The translations under genes were made by a program, and so were the position numbers. From Eurosta solidaginis (Eukaryota; Arthropoda; Insecta; Diptera; Tephritidae), in contig NC_090323.1 in the NCBI RefSeq assembly GCF_040869045.1, positions 268,030,392 through 268,094,391 of the forward strand: 64,000 nucleotides of DNA, given 5' to 3'. Numbering within the stretch: position 1 is the first letter of the stretch; each line of letters starts with the position of its first letter. Shown piece by piece: positions 23,639 through 35,029 of this stretch. The notes beneath the pieces were generated by a model that was not told the origin of the DNA, searched no databases, and was given only the letters and a program-made list of their open reading frames with translations.

Positions 23639-23735
23639 CTTAATCATATACATCTCAAGAAAGAATTGAGCAATTCCAAAACGGGTTGAAGCTTTTAAAA
23701 GGTAATTTGCTATAAACTGTGCATACAACACTTTT
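23137..23735. repeat. Tandem duplication, two copies 359 bp apart
   Basis: ATTATGAAATTCCTATGTAA occurs at 23137 and 23496. Each is followed by the same order of blocks: GATTTCGAAAAT, ATTCTATGG, a TTTACGAATAACGG block, an A-run, ATATCTCAAGAA, GAGCAATTCCAAAACGG/AG and GCTATAAACTGTGCATACA. The second copy has a pure A-run of more than 30 bases near 23598-23632. Function unknown. Confidence 0.8.
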
Positions 23736-24033
23736 TGCTAGGCCCTGCAGATTCAAAGATAACGAATAATCATTACGGCTTTTATCCATTTTTTTTATAA
23801 AAATATAAAAAAATGTGTACTTTGCGAGGAAGGATCTCGAAAACTTTTTATTTTTTTGCAGATTTGTTTCTTAAACGGTTTTATTTAGCTTGAGTTGACA
23901 GGCCGCATGGCCGCATCCACGGCCGGTGTGAACGAATCTTGTAATTGAAATTTAAGTAACTTCCCGATAAGCTACAAGCATGACACTTGGAATATAGTTC
24001 AGAACCCGATGACAATGCAATAATAAGAAAAAA

Positions 24034-24700
24034 ATCGCCGCTAGGTGGCGCATGGATCGTGATATTCGCAAAAATCGTATTTGTGGACCGATTTGGCTCA
24101 TATTTGGAACACTTAATACATGCAAGAATAGAAATCGACCTGTGAAAAAAATCGCCGCTAGGTGGCGCATGGGTCGAGATATTCACAAAAATCGTATTTG
24201 TGGCCCGTTTTGGCTCATGTTTGGAACACATAATACATACAAGAATAGAAAGCGACCTATGAACAAAATCGCCGCTAGGTGGCGCATGGATCGTGATATT
24301 CGCAAAAATCGTATTTGTGGACCGATTTGGCTCATATTTGGAACACTTAATGCATACAAGAATAGAAATCGACCTGTGAAAAAAAATCGCCGCTAGGTGG
24401 CGCATGGGTCGAGATATTCACAAAAATCGTATTTGTGGTCCGTTTTGGCTCATGTTTGTAACACATAATACATACAAGAATAGAAAGCTACCTATGAAAA
24501 AAATCTCCGCTAGGTAGCGCATGGATCGAGATAATCGCAAAAATCGTATTTGTGGACCGATTTGGCTCATATTTGGAACACTTAATACATACAGGAATAG
24601 AAATCGACCTGTGAAAGAAAATCGCCGCTAGGTGGCGCATGGATCCATATATTCACAAAAATCGTATTTGTGGCCCGATTTGGCTCATATTTGGAACAAG
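24034..24700 (+). repeat. Six-unit tandem array, 117-118 bp period, dimeric higher order
   Basis: Units start at 24034, 24151, 24268, 24386, 24503 and 24621. Odd units share GGACCGATTTGGCTCATATT and ACACTTAAT; units 2 and 4 share CCGTTTTGGCTCATGTTT and ACACATAAT, and GAAAG replaces GAAAT. So the amplified unit was a dimer of about 235 bp. Unit 6 carries the odd-type GATTTGGCTCATATTTGG. A period close to 39 codons keeps long frames open on both strands (114 aa plus, 174 aa minus); these are artefacts. Each unit holds a CTCF-like motif. Confidence 0.92.
24038..24638 (+). promoter_or_regulatory. Six CTCF-like motifs (CCGCTAGGTGGCGC), one per unit
   Basis: CCGCTAGGTGGCGC lies at 24038-24051, 24155-24168, 24272-24285, 24390-24403 and 24625-24638. 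The fifth unit has a G-to-A change (CCGCTAGGTAGCGC, 24507-24520). This fits the known animal and Drosophila CTCF core (AG.TGGCGC with a CC..C lead). All are in the same orientation at 117-118-bp steps. Binding is inferred from the motif only; the array could be an incidental amplification of one site. Confidence 0.55.
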
Positions 24701-25085
24701 AGTATTGCATACAGTCCGGTAGAAGCGACATCAAAATATTTTGGAGTTGGAGGAGGGACAAGCATACGTGGCGCAGAGTCGAGTAAAGTCTTTGGAAGGA
24801 TTATGTATTGAAAGAAAAGGAAAGAGTCCTTGTAATAATGAGTCACTAAATGAACTAAATAGAATGAGAAATAATAGGCAATTAAATAAAGACTAAAAAC
24901 TTGAAAATAAAATAATTAAAAAAATTTTTTAAGTTAAACGGTTTTATTGAAAACAATACTTACATGAAGTAATAATAATACGAAAAGCTAGAAAATAATT
25001 AGGTAGGTCCTAGGTACTAGTCATCACACTCCTCATGTAAATATTGTTTTTAATAAAACCGTTTAACTTAAACCTTTTTTTAAAT

Positions 25086-25281
25086 TAATTTATTTTGCAT
25101 ATATGTACAGCGAACTTGCCTGTAATCGATTTAAAAAATATTTAGCTTTTATTATATTGGCCAGGGCATTAAATTGTTGTTGTAATTTTAAATGCATTTA
25201 CCAATGCCAATTTATTTGCACAGCACGTGATAAAACTAGATTTCTTGGGTTTAATTTTCATTCAACTAGATAAAATTAAAT
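25086..25281. other. AT-rich noncoding DNA
   Basis: Nothing recognised. Confidence 0.4.
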
Positions 25282-25456
25282 TACTTATCTTGTTTGGTTG
25301 ATTTTCCGACAGGGTGGATAAATGATGTATATTGGAACGATTTTCCGTCATCCTTTGTCAAATTTGGTTTTGAGACAAACCGGTTTCGGCGTTGTGCCAT
25401 CATCAGTGTCGATTTTCGTTCTGATCTGTTGTTGTCATTTGTCCTGTATTTATAGT
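25282..25456 (-). mobile_element. Penelope-like (pLTR-type) fragment with hammerhead-like core, copy 1
   Basis: About 140 bp (25282-25423) are nearly identical to 54082-54230, defining a dispersed unit. On the minus strand it reads CTGATGA, then a GGC...GCC mini-stem, then GAAAC...GTC (about 25406 down to 25373). This matches the order of the hammerhead ribozyme core. A TATAAATA box (minus strand, about 25447-25454) lies some 45 bases upstream. Hammerheads with a very short stem III are known in Penelope-like elements. The helix next to the cleavage site (stem I) is not convincing here. No RT or GIY-YIG coding sequence was seen. Confidence 0.4.
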
Positions 25457-26099
25457 TCGTAGGTATATGAGCAGGTATTGTCAAATTGTTGCTTGTGTAT
25501 ATTTAGTTATGTGTATGTGCTGTGTGTTCGTTCAGAACCGAGGGTGGTTTACTAATCGATTTGTGTGGCTGACTGGGGTAGGTAGAAATCTGTGATTTTA
25601 GTCGTTTGACCTTCTTTGTCGGTTTTTTGTTTTGGTGTGTTAATTGTTTTGTGTGTTTGTCTGTTGTACCTGTGTGATTAAGTTGTTTCCTGTAAACAAG
25701 TTTTAAAGGCTCGAATATTGTGTCAGAAATTGTGTTTATCTGTTCGTTTATTATTCTACCGTCGAATGTTTTCTGTTTGTAGATTTTTAAATCTACAAAA
25801 ATTTTTAAAAGTTTGTAGAAAATTAAATTACTTTGTAAGTGCATACTCTCATTGTATTAAATGATTTTATTCCAAAGTGCACATTCCAGCCAACATTGTT
25901 TTGCACGAGTGCACAGTTGCTATTGAAAGTACCCGTAAAAAACACCGGCCCATATATAATGTGGGTTTTATTTGATTAAAAGTCTAATAACTAGAGACCG
26001 AAAGGGAGCTCAGTTGCATGAAAAAGGGCTTATACAAAAATTGATTTTTATTTATTCACGATAAGTATAAGAGCAATTTGTGTCAACCATCTCTGCTTA
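25457..26099. other. Noncoding DNA flanking the Penelope-like fragment
   Basis: A 113-aa minus-strand frame (25503-25844), rich in Lys, Thr and Gln, lies upstream of the fragment in its own orientation. I do not recognise it; it could be a decayed part of the element or chance. Confidence 0.35.
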
Positions 26100-26450
26100 G
26101 CGATAACTGTCGGCAATATTTAGCACCACGGGGTATGAAGGCTTTCTCCATAAGTTTTGCTTAACTCAGTGTAGGTCTCCTCCTTTCCATACTGCCCAAC
26201 TCGGGTGCCGGACTTTTTTAAATCCGTTCGCATTAGATGACCTCGCCAGTGAAGTACTTGGAATTTTACTCCTTGCGCTAAGTATGCTCATATCTGACTA
26301 AAGCTCATACTGCTAATACCTTAACGTTTCTGCTCGGGCGGAAATCACGGGCTGAAGTGTCAGTGTTCTGGACCACATCTCTCAAAGGCTTTTTCAACAC
26401 TATACATGATTCCAAGTTATAACTACTCTTGGACGGGAATTACGAGAAAA
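26100..26450 (-). pseudogene. Decayed LINE C-terminal remnant (RTE-like)
   Basis: On the minus strand around 26230-26270 the frame reads LHWRGHLMRTD, which resembles the RLRWLGHVMRMD-type block near the C terminus of RTE-like LINE proteins. Stops and shifts interrupt both sides. The same block appears in the remnants at 43842 and 54437. Confidence 0.45.
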
Positions 26451-27283
26451 TTATACCGCTCGTTTTTTGTACGCCGAGAAAGAACTCTACTTTTCAACTG
26501 CATCGTAGTCCAAAGAAGCAATAGGAAGTACCTATTTAGGCGAAGCTTTTCCCAGTCTTGATATTATAATCTGTCAACAGGGGCATGGCTATCAAGGTAG
26601 GAATGCGCCGATTCATTCGTTCATGACAGTAAGTTTTTCGCATTTCGCTCGTCCTTCATTCTAATTTTTTTGGTATATGTTGCTAGGATTATCTTCTACA
26701 GCAGGTTAGTGAAATTGTATGACTGCCTGCAGCCTTAAGCCGTTCCCGGAATCGTTTCCTATCCTGCCTTGGCCGGTCAAGCACGGTTTTGGAATGATTT
26801 GGGGGAATTCAGCGTAACGTCCTATAGCAAGCTTATTCTCAGTCACGAAGCAGGCAGCACTGCCATTTTTCCTTGTTTCTCACATCACTTTAAATGATTT
26901 GGTTGTGGATTTATACATTTGTATCACGAACTGTTTCAAAATAAGCTAAATAGAAGATACATAGATATTAAACGTCATGCTAGTGAAGTTTAGTCAAACA
27001 ATTTCAAAAATTTGCAGGAGGTGCTAAAATTGTATTTTCATGGTTGAGTTACTTGAATAAGGCAACCCCCTGTCGATTTCCTTTTTAAATGACAGTAAAC
27101 AAGTTGAAAAAAGTGCTCGCACTTTTAATATTAGTAAAACTTTATATTTACATCTTATGTACAAGTCTTGGCATAACGAAAGTGTAAGCGACCTCAGGCT
27201 AAATATGCAGCCCTTAAGCCAATCAAGATTTTCGTATACATAAAATGCGCAAGAGCTGCTCAAAAAAGCTTGTATATTAGGGT
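26451..27283. other. Noncoding DNA, nothing recognised
   Basis: Moderate GC, no identifiable frame. It may contain more decayed LINE sequence beyond my ability to align by eye. Confidence 0.4.
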
Positions 27284-27795
27284 GGGTAGATTGTTATGGA
27301 CGAAAGTTAACCGATATCGCGCCATCGATTTTTCGCTAGGATTTGGGCTCAGGAAAAAAAAGTTCCACTACGCATACCCACAAAAATAATTTTCGAGCCT
27401 GCGAAATTTCATTTTTTTTTTTACTTTTTTTCGAATTTGATTTTTAAGGTTTTTTTCCTGACCTACTAAAAAAATTTTCATATGTTTACCCTGTCCGACC
27501 CAAAACCGTCCGCTAAAAACGTTGTCGATAACAGTTTTTTGAAAAAAAAAAAAAAAAAATTTAGTGGCCATTTTTGGGTCGGGCAGGGTATACATGAAAA
27601 TTTTACAATCAAATGAAAATTTTTTTAGTCGGTCATGAAAAAAACCTTAACAATCAAACTCGAAAAAAAGTAAAAAAAAATTAAATATCGCAGGCTCGAA
27701 AATAATTTTTTTGCGTATGCGTAGTGCAACTTTTTTTCCTGAGCCCAAATCCTATCGAAAAATCGATGGCGCGATATCGGTTAATAAATCGACCC
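27284..27795. repeat. Fold-back element, copy 2 (512 bp)
   Basis: Same design as 13782-14238: end AAATCGACCC, with mirrored TTAACCGATATCGCG, TCGATTTTTCG, GGATTTGGGCTCAGGA, GTTCCACTACGCAT and TTTCGAGCCTGCGAAATTT blocks. The centre carries ACCCTGTCCGACCC and its mirror GGGTCGGGCAGGGT around an A-run. Arms exceed 200 bp, giving a potential hairpin of nearly the whole element. The 75-aa minus frame is not a gene. Confidence 0.85.
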
Positions 27796-28934
27796 AGTCA
27801 ATTGTATATGCTCTTAAAGAATTTCATACATTTTCGACCACTTTATGACTTTCGGAAAAGATAACAATGATCTCAGGATAATTCGAAAATTGTAAGCAAA
27901 ATATACCAAAATTCTATTCCCCTATTTCACACCGAAAAATAAAATAGAGTTTTTATAGCACCCTTTTTTGAAATAAAGAAACTCACTTCATATTTTGAAC
28001 TGAAAAAGGAAAAAGCTTTTATATAAGAAAACCAAAATTTTTTTTCTTCTCCTAGGTCAATTTTTTGATTGGTTTTTTTGCTTGGATCGGAGTTTTTCGG
28101 TCCATAAATATAATATGCGCTTCTTCGTCACTGCGCCTTTCTTGAGGAGATTTCTTGTATTAAGTTTAAAAATACTCAATAACATTTAACACTTGCATAT
28201 AGTCCTCACGTTTTCTGTAAACTGCATAGGCATTGTAGTTTGAAATTGATAAAAAATCCTGTATATTTTGAAGACAAGGCAATGACGCTGAATCTTCGAC
28301 TTACAGTTGAAATTATAAACTCAAGTATTTTCTGCCTCAATTGTTTAAAAATAAAAAAATTATAACATTTAAGCATGCTTAAATACAAATTTGTATTAAA
28401 AAATTCATTAAAACTTTAAGTACAGCACTATGAGAAAAGTCTCACGAAAACAATTACATATCACGTCTATCAACTTAGTTAATATTTATACTTAAATATT
28501 GATTTGATTTTAATGACAGTGATTGCCTGTTCACGATTTTGACACTCTTGTAATCTAAATGACCTTTTTATTTATAACAAGAAATGTTGTAGTTTATCGT
28601 GTCAGTAATTGTTTGTTTAAGTAACACGCACGCTAAATCGACTAGCTGTGCTTTGATCAGAGGTGGGCAAGCCTATGATATCATATGACGAGCTCCAACC
28701 GAAATTGACAAGCATACGAGTTAAAATTTTTAGTTCCTGTGTAGTATGCTTCTGCCCCTTGGAGCAAGAAAATATAAATTCCGTTATTCTTGTGTAATCA
28801 AGTTGCAAAATAACAGGTGGTAGAATACAGAAAAGCACGTAGGGAAAAGACAAACCACTTTGGTTAAATTTACGCAACAATGAAATAGCAGAACTGGGCA
28901 CTATACTATAAATCGGCGCTGATTAGAATTCATT
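27796..28934. other. AT-rich noncoding DNA
   Basis: Nothing recognised. A 94-aa minus frame (28617-28901) has no known domain. Confidence 0.4.
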
Positions 28935-29110
28935 TACTGGTATAAGAAAACCGAAAAATTTGTAAAGCTAAATCGATAACTTTTCGATAACATATTTATA
29001 GTTTTTTGGTAGCAAATCGATAAATTTTCGATAAAAAATCAATATTAAATCGATAACTCGTCGATAAAAATTTGGATACTCATTGATAGCAATTGCCATC
29101 GATAGCTCGT
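28935..29110. repeat. CGATA-rich cluster 1 (short)
   Basis: AAATCGATAACTTTTCGATAA-type motifs repeat about every 20-30 bases. Same family as the clusters at 37.1, 41.4, 48.5 and 63.6 kb. Confidence 0.65.
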
Positions 29111-29891
29111 CGTTACCACCGTAATGAAGTGAATATGGCATTATCCCGGCTTAAGATTGAACAGGCGCGGCGTAATGACGAACTAGCCACGCGTTGTTAA
29201 AACACGGACCGAGAAGTGAGTAAATAATATGCAGCCGCAGCTTTTATGCAAAATATGTTAGCTACCAATCGTTCGGCATTCTTTCAAGTTTGTTTTAGAA
29301 TAATTTAATAAATACTTTTAGTACTGTTTTGGCACCATTTATGAAACATATTGAACAAATCTTCCGATCATTTCGGAAATGGTTGTGGGACCAGTTTTAT
29401 ATGATTTTCTCCTCACCTGAACTAATAATTATGGTATGCGGATTATATTTCAAGAGCGACTTATATTTTCGGATTTTTAGTTTAGTTTCAAAATAATTTT
29501 AAATTCAATTTCAAATTTCATATTATATTTTCCCCTTGCGGTCGGGGTCGTTGGTAAAAAAAAAAATTCTCATATATTGCTTACCCCATTTTCTGCCTTA
29601 TTTGTTCGAAATACAGTTATTATTAAAATATGTCACTATCACCGATATTTTGCATATGTTTCGTCTTTCAATATTTACCTATAAAGAAACAAAGAAAATA
29701 TAAAATTAGAATTAAAATAAAATAATCATTACAAAATTTTTTGTCACAAATACTAAAACTGATATAATTAAGAACACTAGGGCGGCCATATTTAAGGAAT
29801 AAAATATTCACACAAAAATTTTAAGATGCGCAAGAAACTTGCTTTTATTGCGCGTGAGTTTAAACTTTCTACAAAATCGTATGCTAACTAA
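29111..29891. other. AT-rich noncoding DNA
   Basis: A short TTTCGGAA/TTTTCGG stretch (about 29330-29480) resembles the 19-20 kb tract. Nothing else is recognised. Confidence 0.4.
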
Positions 29892-31967
29892 AAACAAGTA
29901 AGGAAGGTTAAGTTCGGGTGTACCCGAACATTACATACTCAGTTGAGAGCTATGGAGACAAAATAAGGAAAATCACCATGAAGGAAAATGAACCGAGGGA
30001 AACCCTGGAATGTGTTTGTATGACATTTGTATCAAATAAAAGGCATTAAAGAGTATTTTATGAGGGAGTGGGCCATAGTTCTATAGGTGGACGCCATTTA
30101 GGGATATCGCCATAAAGGTGGATCAGGGTTGACTCTAGAATACGTTTGTATAATATGGGTATCAAACGAAAGGTGCTAATGAGTCTTTTAAAAGGGAGTG
30201 GGCCTTAGTTCTATAGGTGGACGCCTTTTCGAGGTATCGCAATAAAGGTGGACCAGGGGTGACTCTAGACTTTGTTTGTACGATATGGGTATCAAACGAA
30301 AGGTGTTAATGAGAATTTTTAAAAGGGAGTGGGCCCTCGTTTTATAGGTGGTCGCCTTTTCGAGATATCGCCATAAAGGTGGACCAGGGGTTACCCTAGA
30401 ATTTGTTTGTACAATATGGGCATCAAACGAAAGGTGTTAATGAGTATTTTAAAAGGGAGTGGGCCTTAGTTCTATAGGTGGACGCCGTTTCGAGATATTG
30501 CTATAAAGGTGGACCAGGGGTGACTCTAGAATGTGTTTGTACGATATGGGTCTCAAATTAAAGGTATTAATGACAGTTTTAAAGGGGAGTGGTGGTAGTT
30601 GTATATGTGAAGGCGTTTTCCAGATATCGACCAAAATGTGGACCAGGGTGACCCAGAACATCATCTGTTGGATACCGCTAATTTATTTATATATGTAATA
30701 CCTGTCAAGATTTTAAGGATTTTTTATTTCGCCCTGCAGAACTTTTTCATTTTCTTCTACGTAATATGGTAGGTGTCACAACCATTTTATAAAGTTTTTT
30801 CTAAAGTTATATTTCGCGTCAATAAACCAATCCAATTACCTCACCATGTTTCATCCCTTTTTTCGTATTTGGTATAGAATTATGGCATTTTTTTCATTTT
30901 TCGTAATTTTCGATATCGAAAAAGTGGGCATGGTCATAGTCGGATTTCGTTCATTTTTCATACCAAGATAAAGTGAGTTCAAGTAAGCACGTGAACTAAG
31001 TCCATTAAAGATATGTCGATTTTTGCTCAAGTTATCGTGTTAACGGCCATGCGGAAGGACAGACGGACGACTGTGTATAAAAATTGGGCGTGGCATCAAC
31101 CGATTTCGCCCGTTTTCACAGAAAAGAGTTAACGTCATAAAATCTATACCCCTACCAAATTTCAAAAGGATTGGTTAATTTTTGTTCGACTTATGGCGTT
31201 AAAAGTATCCTAGACAAATTAAATGAAAAAGGGCGGAGCCACGCCCATTTTGAAATTTTCTTTTATTTTTGTATTTTGTTGCACTATATCATTACTGGAG
31301 TTGAATGTTGACATAATTTACTTATATACTGTAAAGATATTAAATTTTTTGTTAAAATTTTACTTTAAAAAAAATTTTTTTTTAAAAGTGGGCGTGGTCC
31401 TTCTCCGATTTTGCTAATTTTTATTAAGGGTACATATAGTAATAGGCGTAATGTTCCTGCCAAATTTCATCATGATATCTTCAGCGACTGCCAAATTACA
31501 GCTTGCAAAAGTTTTAAATTACCTTCTTTTAAAAGTGGGCGGTGCCACGCCCATTGTCCAAAATTTTACTAATTTTCTATCCTGCCTCATAAGTTCAACT
31601 GATCTACCAAGTTTCGTCGCTTATCTCTCTTTTGTAATGAATTATCGCAATTTTTCGGTTTTTCGAAATTTTCGATATCGAAAAAGTGGGCGTGGTTATA
31701 GTCCGATATCGTTCATTTTAAATAGCGATCTGAGATGAGTGCCCAGAAACCTACATACCAAATTTCATCAAGATACCTCAAAATTTACTCAAGTTATCGT
31801 GTTAACGGACGGACGGACGGACGGACATGGCTCAATCAAATTTTTTTTCGATCCTGATTATTTTGATATATGGAAGTCTATATCTATCTCGATTCCTTTA
31901 TATATGTACAACCAACCGTTATCCAATCAAACTTAATATACTCTGTGAGCTCTGCTCAACTGAGTAT
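29892..31967 (+). repeat. Family-A dispersed repeat, long copy (2.1 kb)
   Basis: It starts CAAGTAAGGAAGGTTAAG, then GTTCGGGTGTACCCGAAC (a small hairpin) and TACTCAGTTGAGAGCT. It ends GTGAGCTCTGCTCAACTGAG, so the TACTCAGTTGAG block is mirrored at both ends. Internally it has a tandem module (29990-30660), GTGGGCGTGG/ACCACGCCC blocks, TCGAAATTTTCGATATCGAA and a (GGAC)n run at 31808-31829. No transposase or RT. Sub-terminal inverted repeats plus an internal tandem array recall Helitron-related DINE-like elements, but the class is not established. Frames of 64-95 aa within it are spurious. Confidence 0.85.
29990..30660 (+). repeat. Internal tandem module of family A, five to six units
   Basis: Each unit of roughly 120-130 bp contains GTTTGTACGATATGGGTAT-like sequence, AAACGAAAGGTG, AAAAGGGAGTGGGCC, TTCTATAGGTGGACGCC and GATATCGCCATAAAGGTGGA. 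The neighbouring copy at 31980 has only about two units (32095-32345), which accounts for much of the size difference. Confidence 0.85.
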
Positions 31968-31979
31968 AAAAAAAAAAAA

Positions 31980-33660
31980 AACAAGTAAGGAAGACTAAGT
32001 TCGGGTGTAACCGAACATTACATACTCAGCTGAGAGCTTTGGTGACAAAATAAGGGAAAATAACCATTTAGCAAAATGAACCTAGGGTAACCCTGGAATG
32101 TGTTTGAATGACATTGGTTTCAAATGGAAGGTATTAAAGAGTATTTTAAAAGGGAGTGGGCCATAGTTCTATAGGTGGGCGCAATTTCAGGATATCGCCA
32201 CAAAGGTGGAGCAGGGGTGACTCTATAATGTGTTTGTACGATATGGGTATCAAATTAAAGGTATTAATGAGGGTTTTAAAAGGGAGTGGCCCTTAGTTGT
32301 ATATGTGAAGGCGTTTTCGAGATATCGACCGAAATGTGGATCAGGGTGACCCCGAACTTTATCTGTCGGGTATCGCTAATTTATTTATATATGTAATACC
32401 ACGAACAGTATTCCTGCCAAGATTCCAAGAGCTTTTGATTTCGACCTCCAGAACTTTTTCATTTTCTTCTACTTAATATGGTAGGTGTCACCCCCATTTT
32501 ACAAAGTTTTTCCTAAAGTTACATTTTGCGTCAATAAACCAATCCAATTACCATGTTTCATCTCTTTTTTCATATCTGGTGCATAATTATGGCATTTTTT
32601 TCATTTTTCGTAATTTTCGATACCGCAAAAGTGGGCGTGGTCATAGTCGGATTTCGGCCATATTTTATACCAAGATAAAGTGAGTTCAGATAAGTACGTG
32701 AACTAAGTTTAGTTAAGATATATCGATTTTTGCTCAAGTTATCGTGATAACAGCCGAGCGGAAGGACAGACGGTCGACTCTGTATAAAAACTGGGCGCGG
32801 CTTCCACCGATTTCGCAGAAATCAGTTATCGTCATAGAATCTATGCACACACCAAATTTCACAAGGATTGGTAAATTTTAGTTCGGCTTATGGCCTTAAA
32901 AATATTCTAGACGAATTAAATGAAAAAGGGCGGAGCCACGCCCATTTTAAAATTTTGTTTTATTTTTGTATTTGGTTGCACCATATCATTACTGGAGTTG
33001 AATGTTGGCATAATTTACTTATATACTGTAAAGATTTTAAATTTTTTGTTAAAATTTAACTTAAAATATTTTTTTTTTAAAGTGGGCGTGTTCGTCATCC
33101 GATTTTGCTATTTTTTATTTAGCGCACATACTATAATAAGAGCAACGTGCCTGCCAAATTTCATCATGATATCTTCAACGACTGCGAAATTACAGCTTGC
33201 AAAACCTTTAAATTACCTTCTTTTAAAAGTGGGCGGTGCCACTCCCATTGTCCAAAGGTTTACTAATTTTCTATTTTGCGATCAATGCACCCACCAAGTT
33301 TCATCGCCTTACCCCTCTTTGGTAATGAATTATCGCACTTTTTCGGTTTTTCGAAATTTTCGATATCGAAAAAGTGGGCGTGGTTGTAGTCCGATTTCGT
33401 TCATTCTAAACAGCGATCTGAGATGAGCGCCCAGAAACGTACACACCAAATTTCATCAAGATACCTCAAAATTTACTCAAGTTATCGTGTTTACAGACGG
33501 ACGGACAGACGGACGGACATGGCTAAATGAATTTCTTTTTTCACCCAGATCATTTTGATATATAGAAATCTATGTCTATCTCGATTAGTTTATGCCGTTA
33601 CGGATTACCGTTATGCGAACAAAGTTAATATACTCTGTGAGCTCTGCTCCGCTGAGTTTA
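31980..33660 (+). repeat. Family-A dispersed repeat, second head-to-tail copy (1.7 kb)
   Basis: It follows the first copy directly after an A-run, in the same orientation, starting ACAAGTAAGGAAGACTAAG and ending GTGAGCTCTGCTCCGCTGAG. Block order matches the first copy with fewer internal tandem units and scattered substitutions. The 168-aa frame at 32920-33426 resembles that at 31451-31738 only because the repeats are homologous; it has no domain and contains no plausible start context. Confidence 0.85.
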
Positions 33661-35029
33661 ATTATGTATTCGATTGAATTTGATATAAACGTGCCGATAA
33701 TGGAGCGCCCACGCTTTGTTGGCAGTTAAATATGCGGAGAATATAAAATTAGAAAAGTAAATATCGAACGTATGAAACTGGTCCAACAAGAAAAACTTTT
33801 TGACAAGGAAAACAATTCGCACTCTCTTACTGAATTTTAACATATGTATGTAAATATATGCTTGAAATACTTAAAAAAACTTTACAAAATTGTATCAAAA
33901 TAAAAGATGACGTATCCAAAAATAATAACAACTAGGCCTAAGATTTGATGCTGTTGTTTAGATTATATAGACAACTTTTGCTACAGTTTTGGAAATTTAT
34001 GCAGATATCATCCTTGAAGAACTTTTATGGGGTGGCCGCTTATGTATTTGAAATTTTTTTAGAAGTTTAATAAAACATGCAACTATATGTAAATATTAGA
34101 GTGTCCACTATTTATCACGTTGTTTTTAGGTAAAAAATTAATTTTTAGATTACAAAACACAAAAAAAAGGTATTAATTTTTGATATAAACCGCGATGAAA
34201 AGACGATATATTTAATTCCTTTATACAGTTTTATTAGACTTTGGAACGTTAGAAAAAAATTACTTTGAAAATTTTAATCTCAAACATTAACATACTTATG
34301 GAAAATTGCACGGTCTACAAAATAATAATAATTAATAAATTATAGATAAATTTACCCATTCAAGAGCTATCCCACGATTTTACACAAGCGCACCCAAGGG
34401 CATATAGAACCATGAATGTTATGACTCTTTATTTAATAAGTAACGCCTAGCTGTTGTACTACGATGTGTTGTAATGCTAGAAACGAGTACATATAGACTA
34501 CTTCATATATATACTTCCCTCTATCACGATTATTTGCTTTCCCAAAGCAAACCCAATAATTCTGACGATTTGAATCTCTTCCTTTCTGACAGCGTTATCA
34601 ACAAGTTACATAGCCAGCGAAACAGTCCTTTCATTTCTAAATCTAAGTTTTAACGTATGCCTCATACGACGAAAATTACAAAGAGCATGAACCTTGAAAA
34701 CCTTTCCTTTGCATCTTCACGGTATATCATTGCAACCAATCTCATTTCAGAATCAGCAAGCTCTGCTTATTATAATAATTATATCTGAAATTGAGGCTAT
34801 TATTTTTGGTAACACTTATTTATAAAATGTATTATATCACCATTTCGTTTTAACATATTTATTTTAGAAAGGCCTATAGGACGTCCGTTTATACATCCGT
34901 CTGTTAGCACGATAACTCGAACAAAAATGCAGATATTTACTTTATTTATTTAGTTTACAGATCGATTAAATTTTACAGACAAAATTTACATTATTTTTCA
35001 AAGACGATAATTTCAGAATTGAACTGTTG
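33661..35029. other. AT-rich noncoding DNA
   Basis: Near 34878-34920 a short CCGTCTGTTAGCACGATAAC-like string resembles part of family A. No gene recognised. Confidence 0.4.

Larger units (their letters stand above)
23866..25085. mobile_element. Candidate TIR element carrying a tandem array
   Basis: The string TTAAACGGTTTTATT occurs at about 23872 and 24939, and its reverse complement AATAAAACCGTTTAA at about 25051. The last two bracket a local inverted repeat (about 24925-24968 against 25033-25080). If the outermost copies are termini, this is a non-autonomous element of about 1.2 kb containing the six-unit array below. Element boundaries and target duplication are not proven. Confidence 0.45.

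Noticed and set aside
23881..24405. 174-aa minus-strand ORF (and 114-aa plus-strand ORF)
   Set aside because: Both run through the 117-bp tandem units; a period near 39 codons keeps frames open on both strands. No domain.
24034..24700. CRISPR-like array
   Set aside because: Units are 117 bp with no short repeat/unique spacer structure; whole units are repeated, in a eukaryotic context.
25503..25844. Penelope-like coding sequence (113-aa minus ORF)
   Set aside because: No RT or GIY-YIG motif; Lys/Thr/Gln-rich composition is not diagnostic.
32920..33426. 168-aa plus-strand ORF resembling the one at 31451-31738
   Set aside because: Similarity comes from two copies of a noncoding dispersed repeat; composition and lack of domain argue against a gene.
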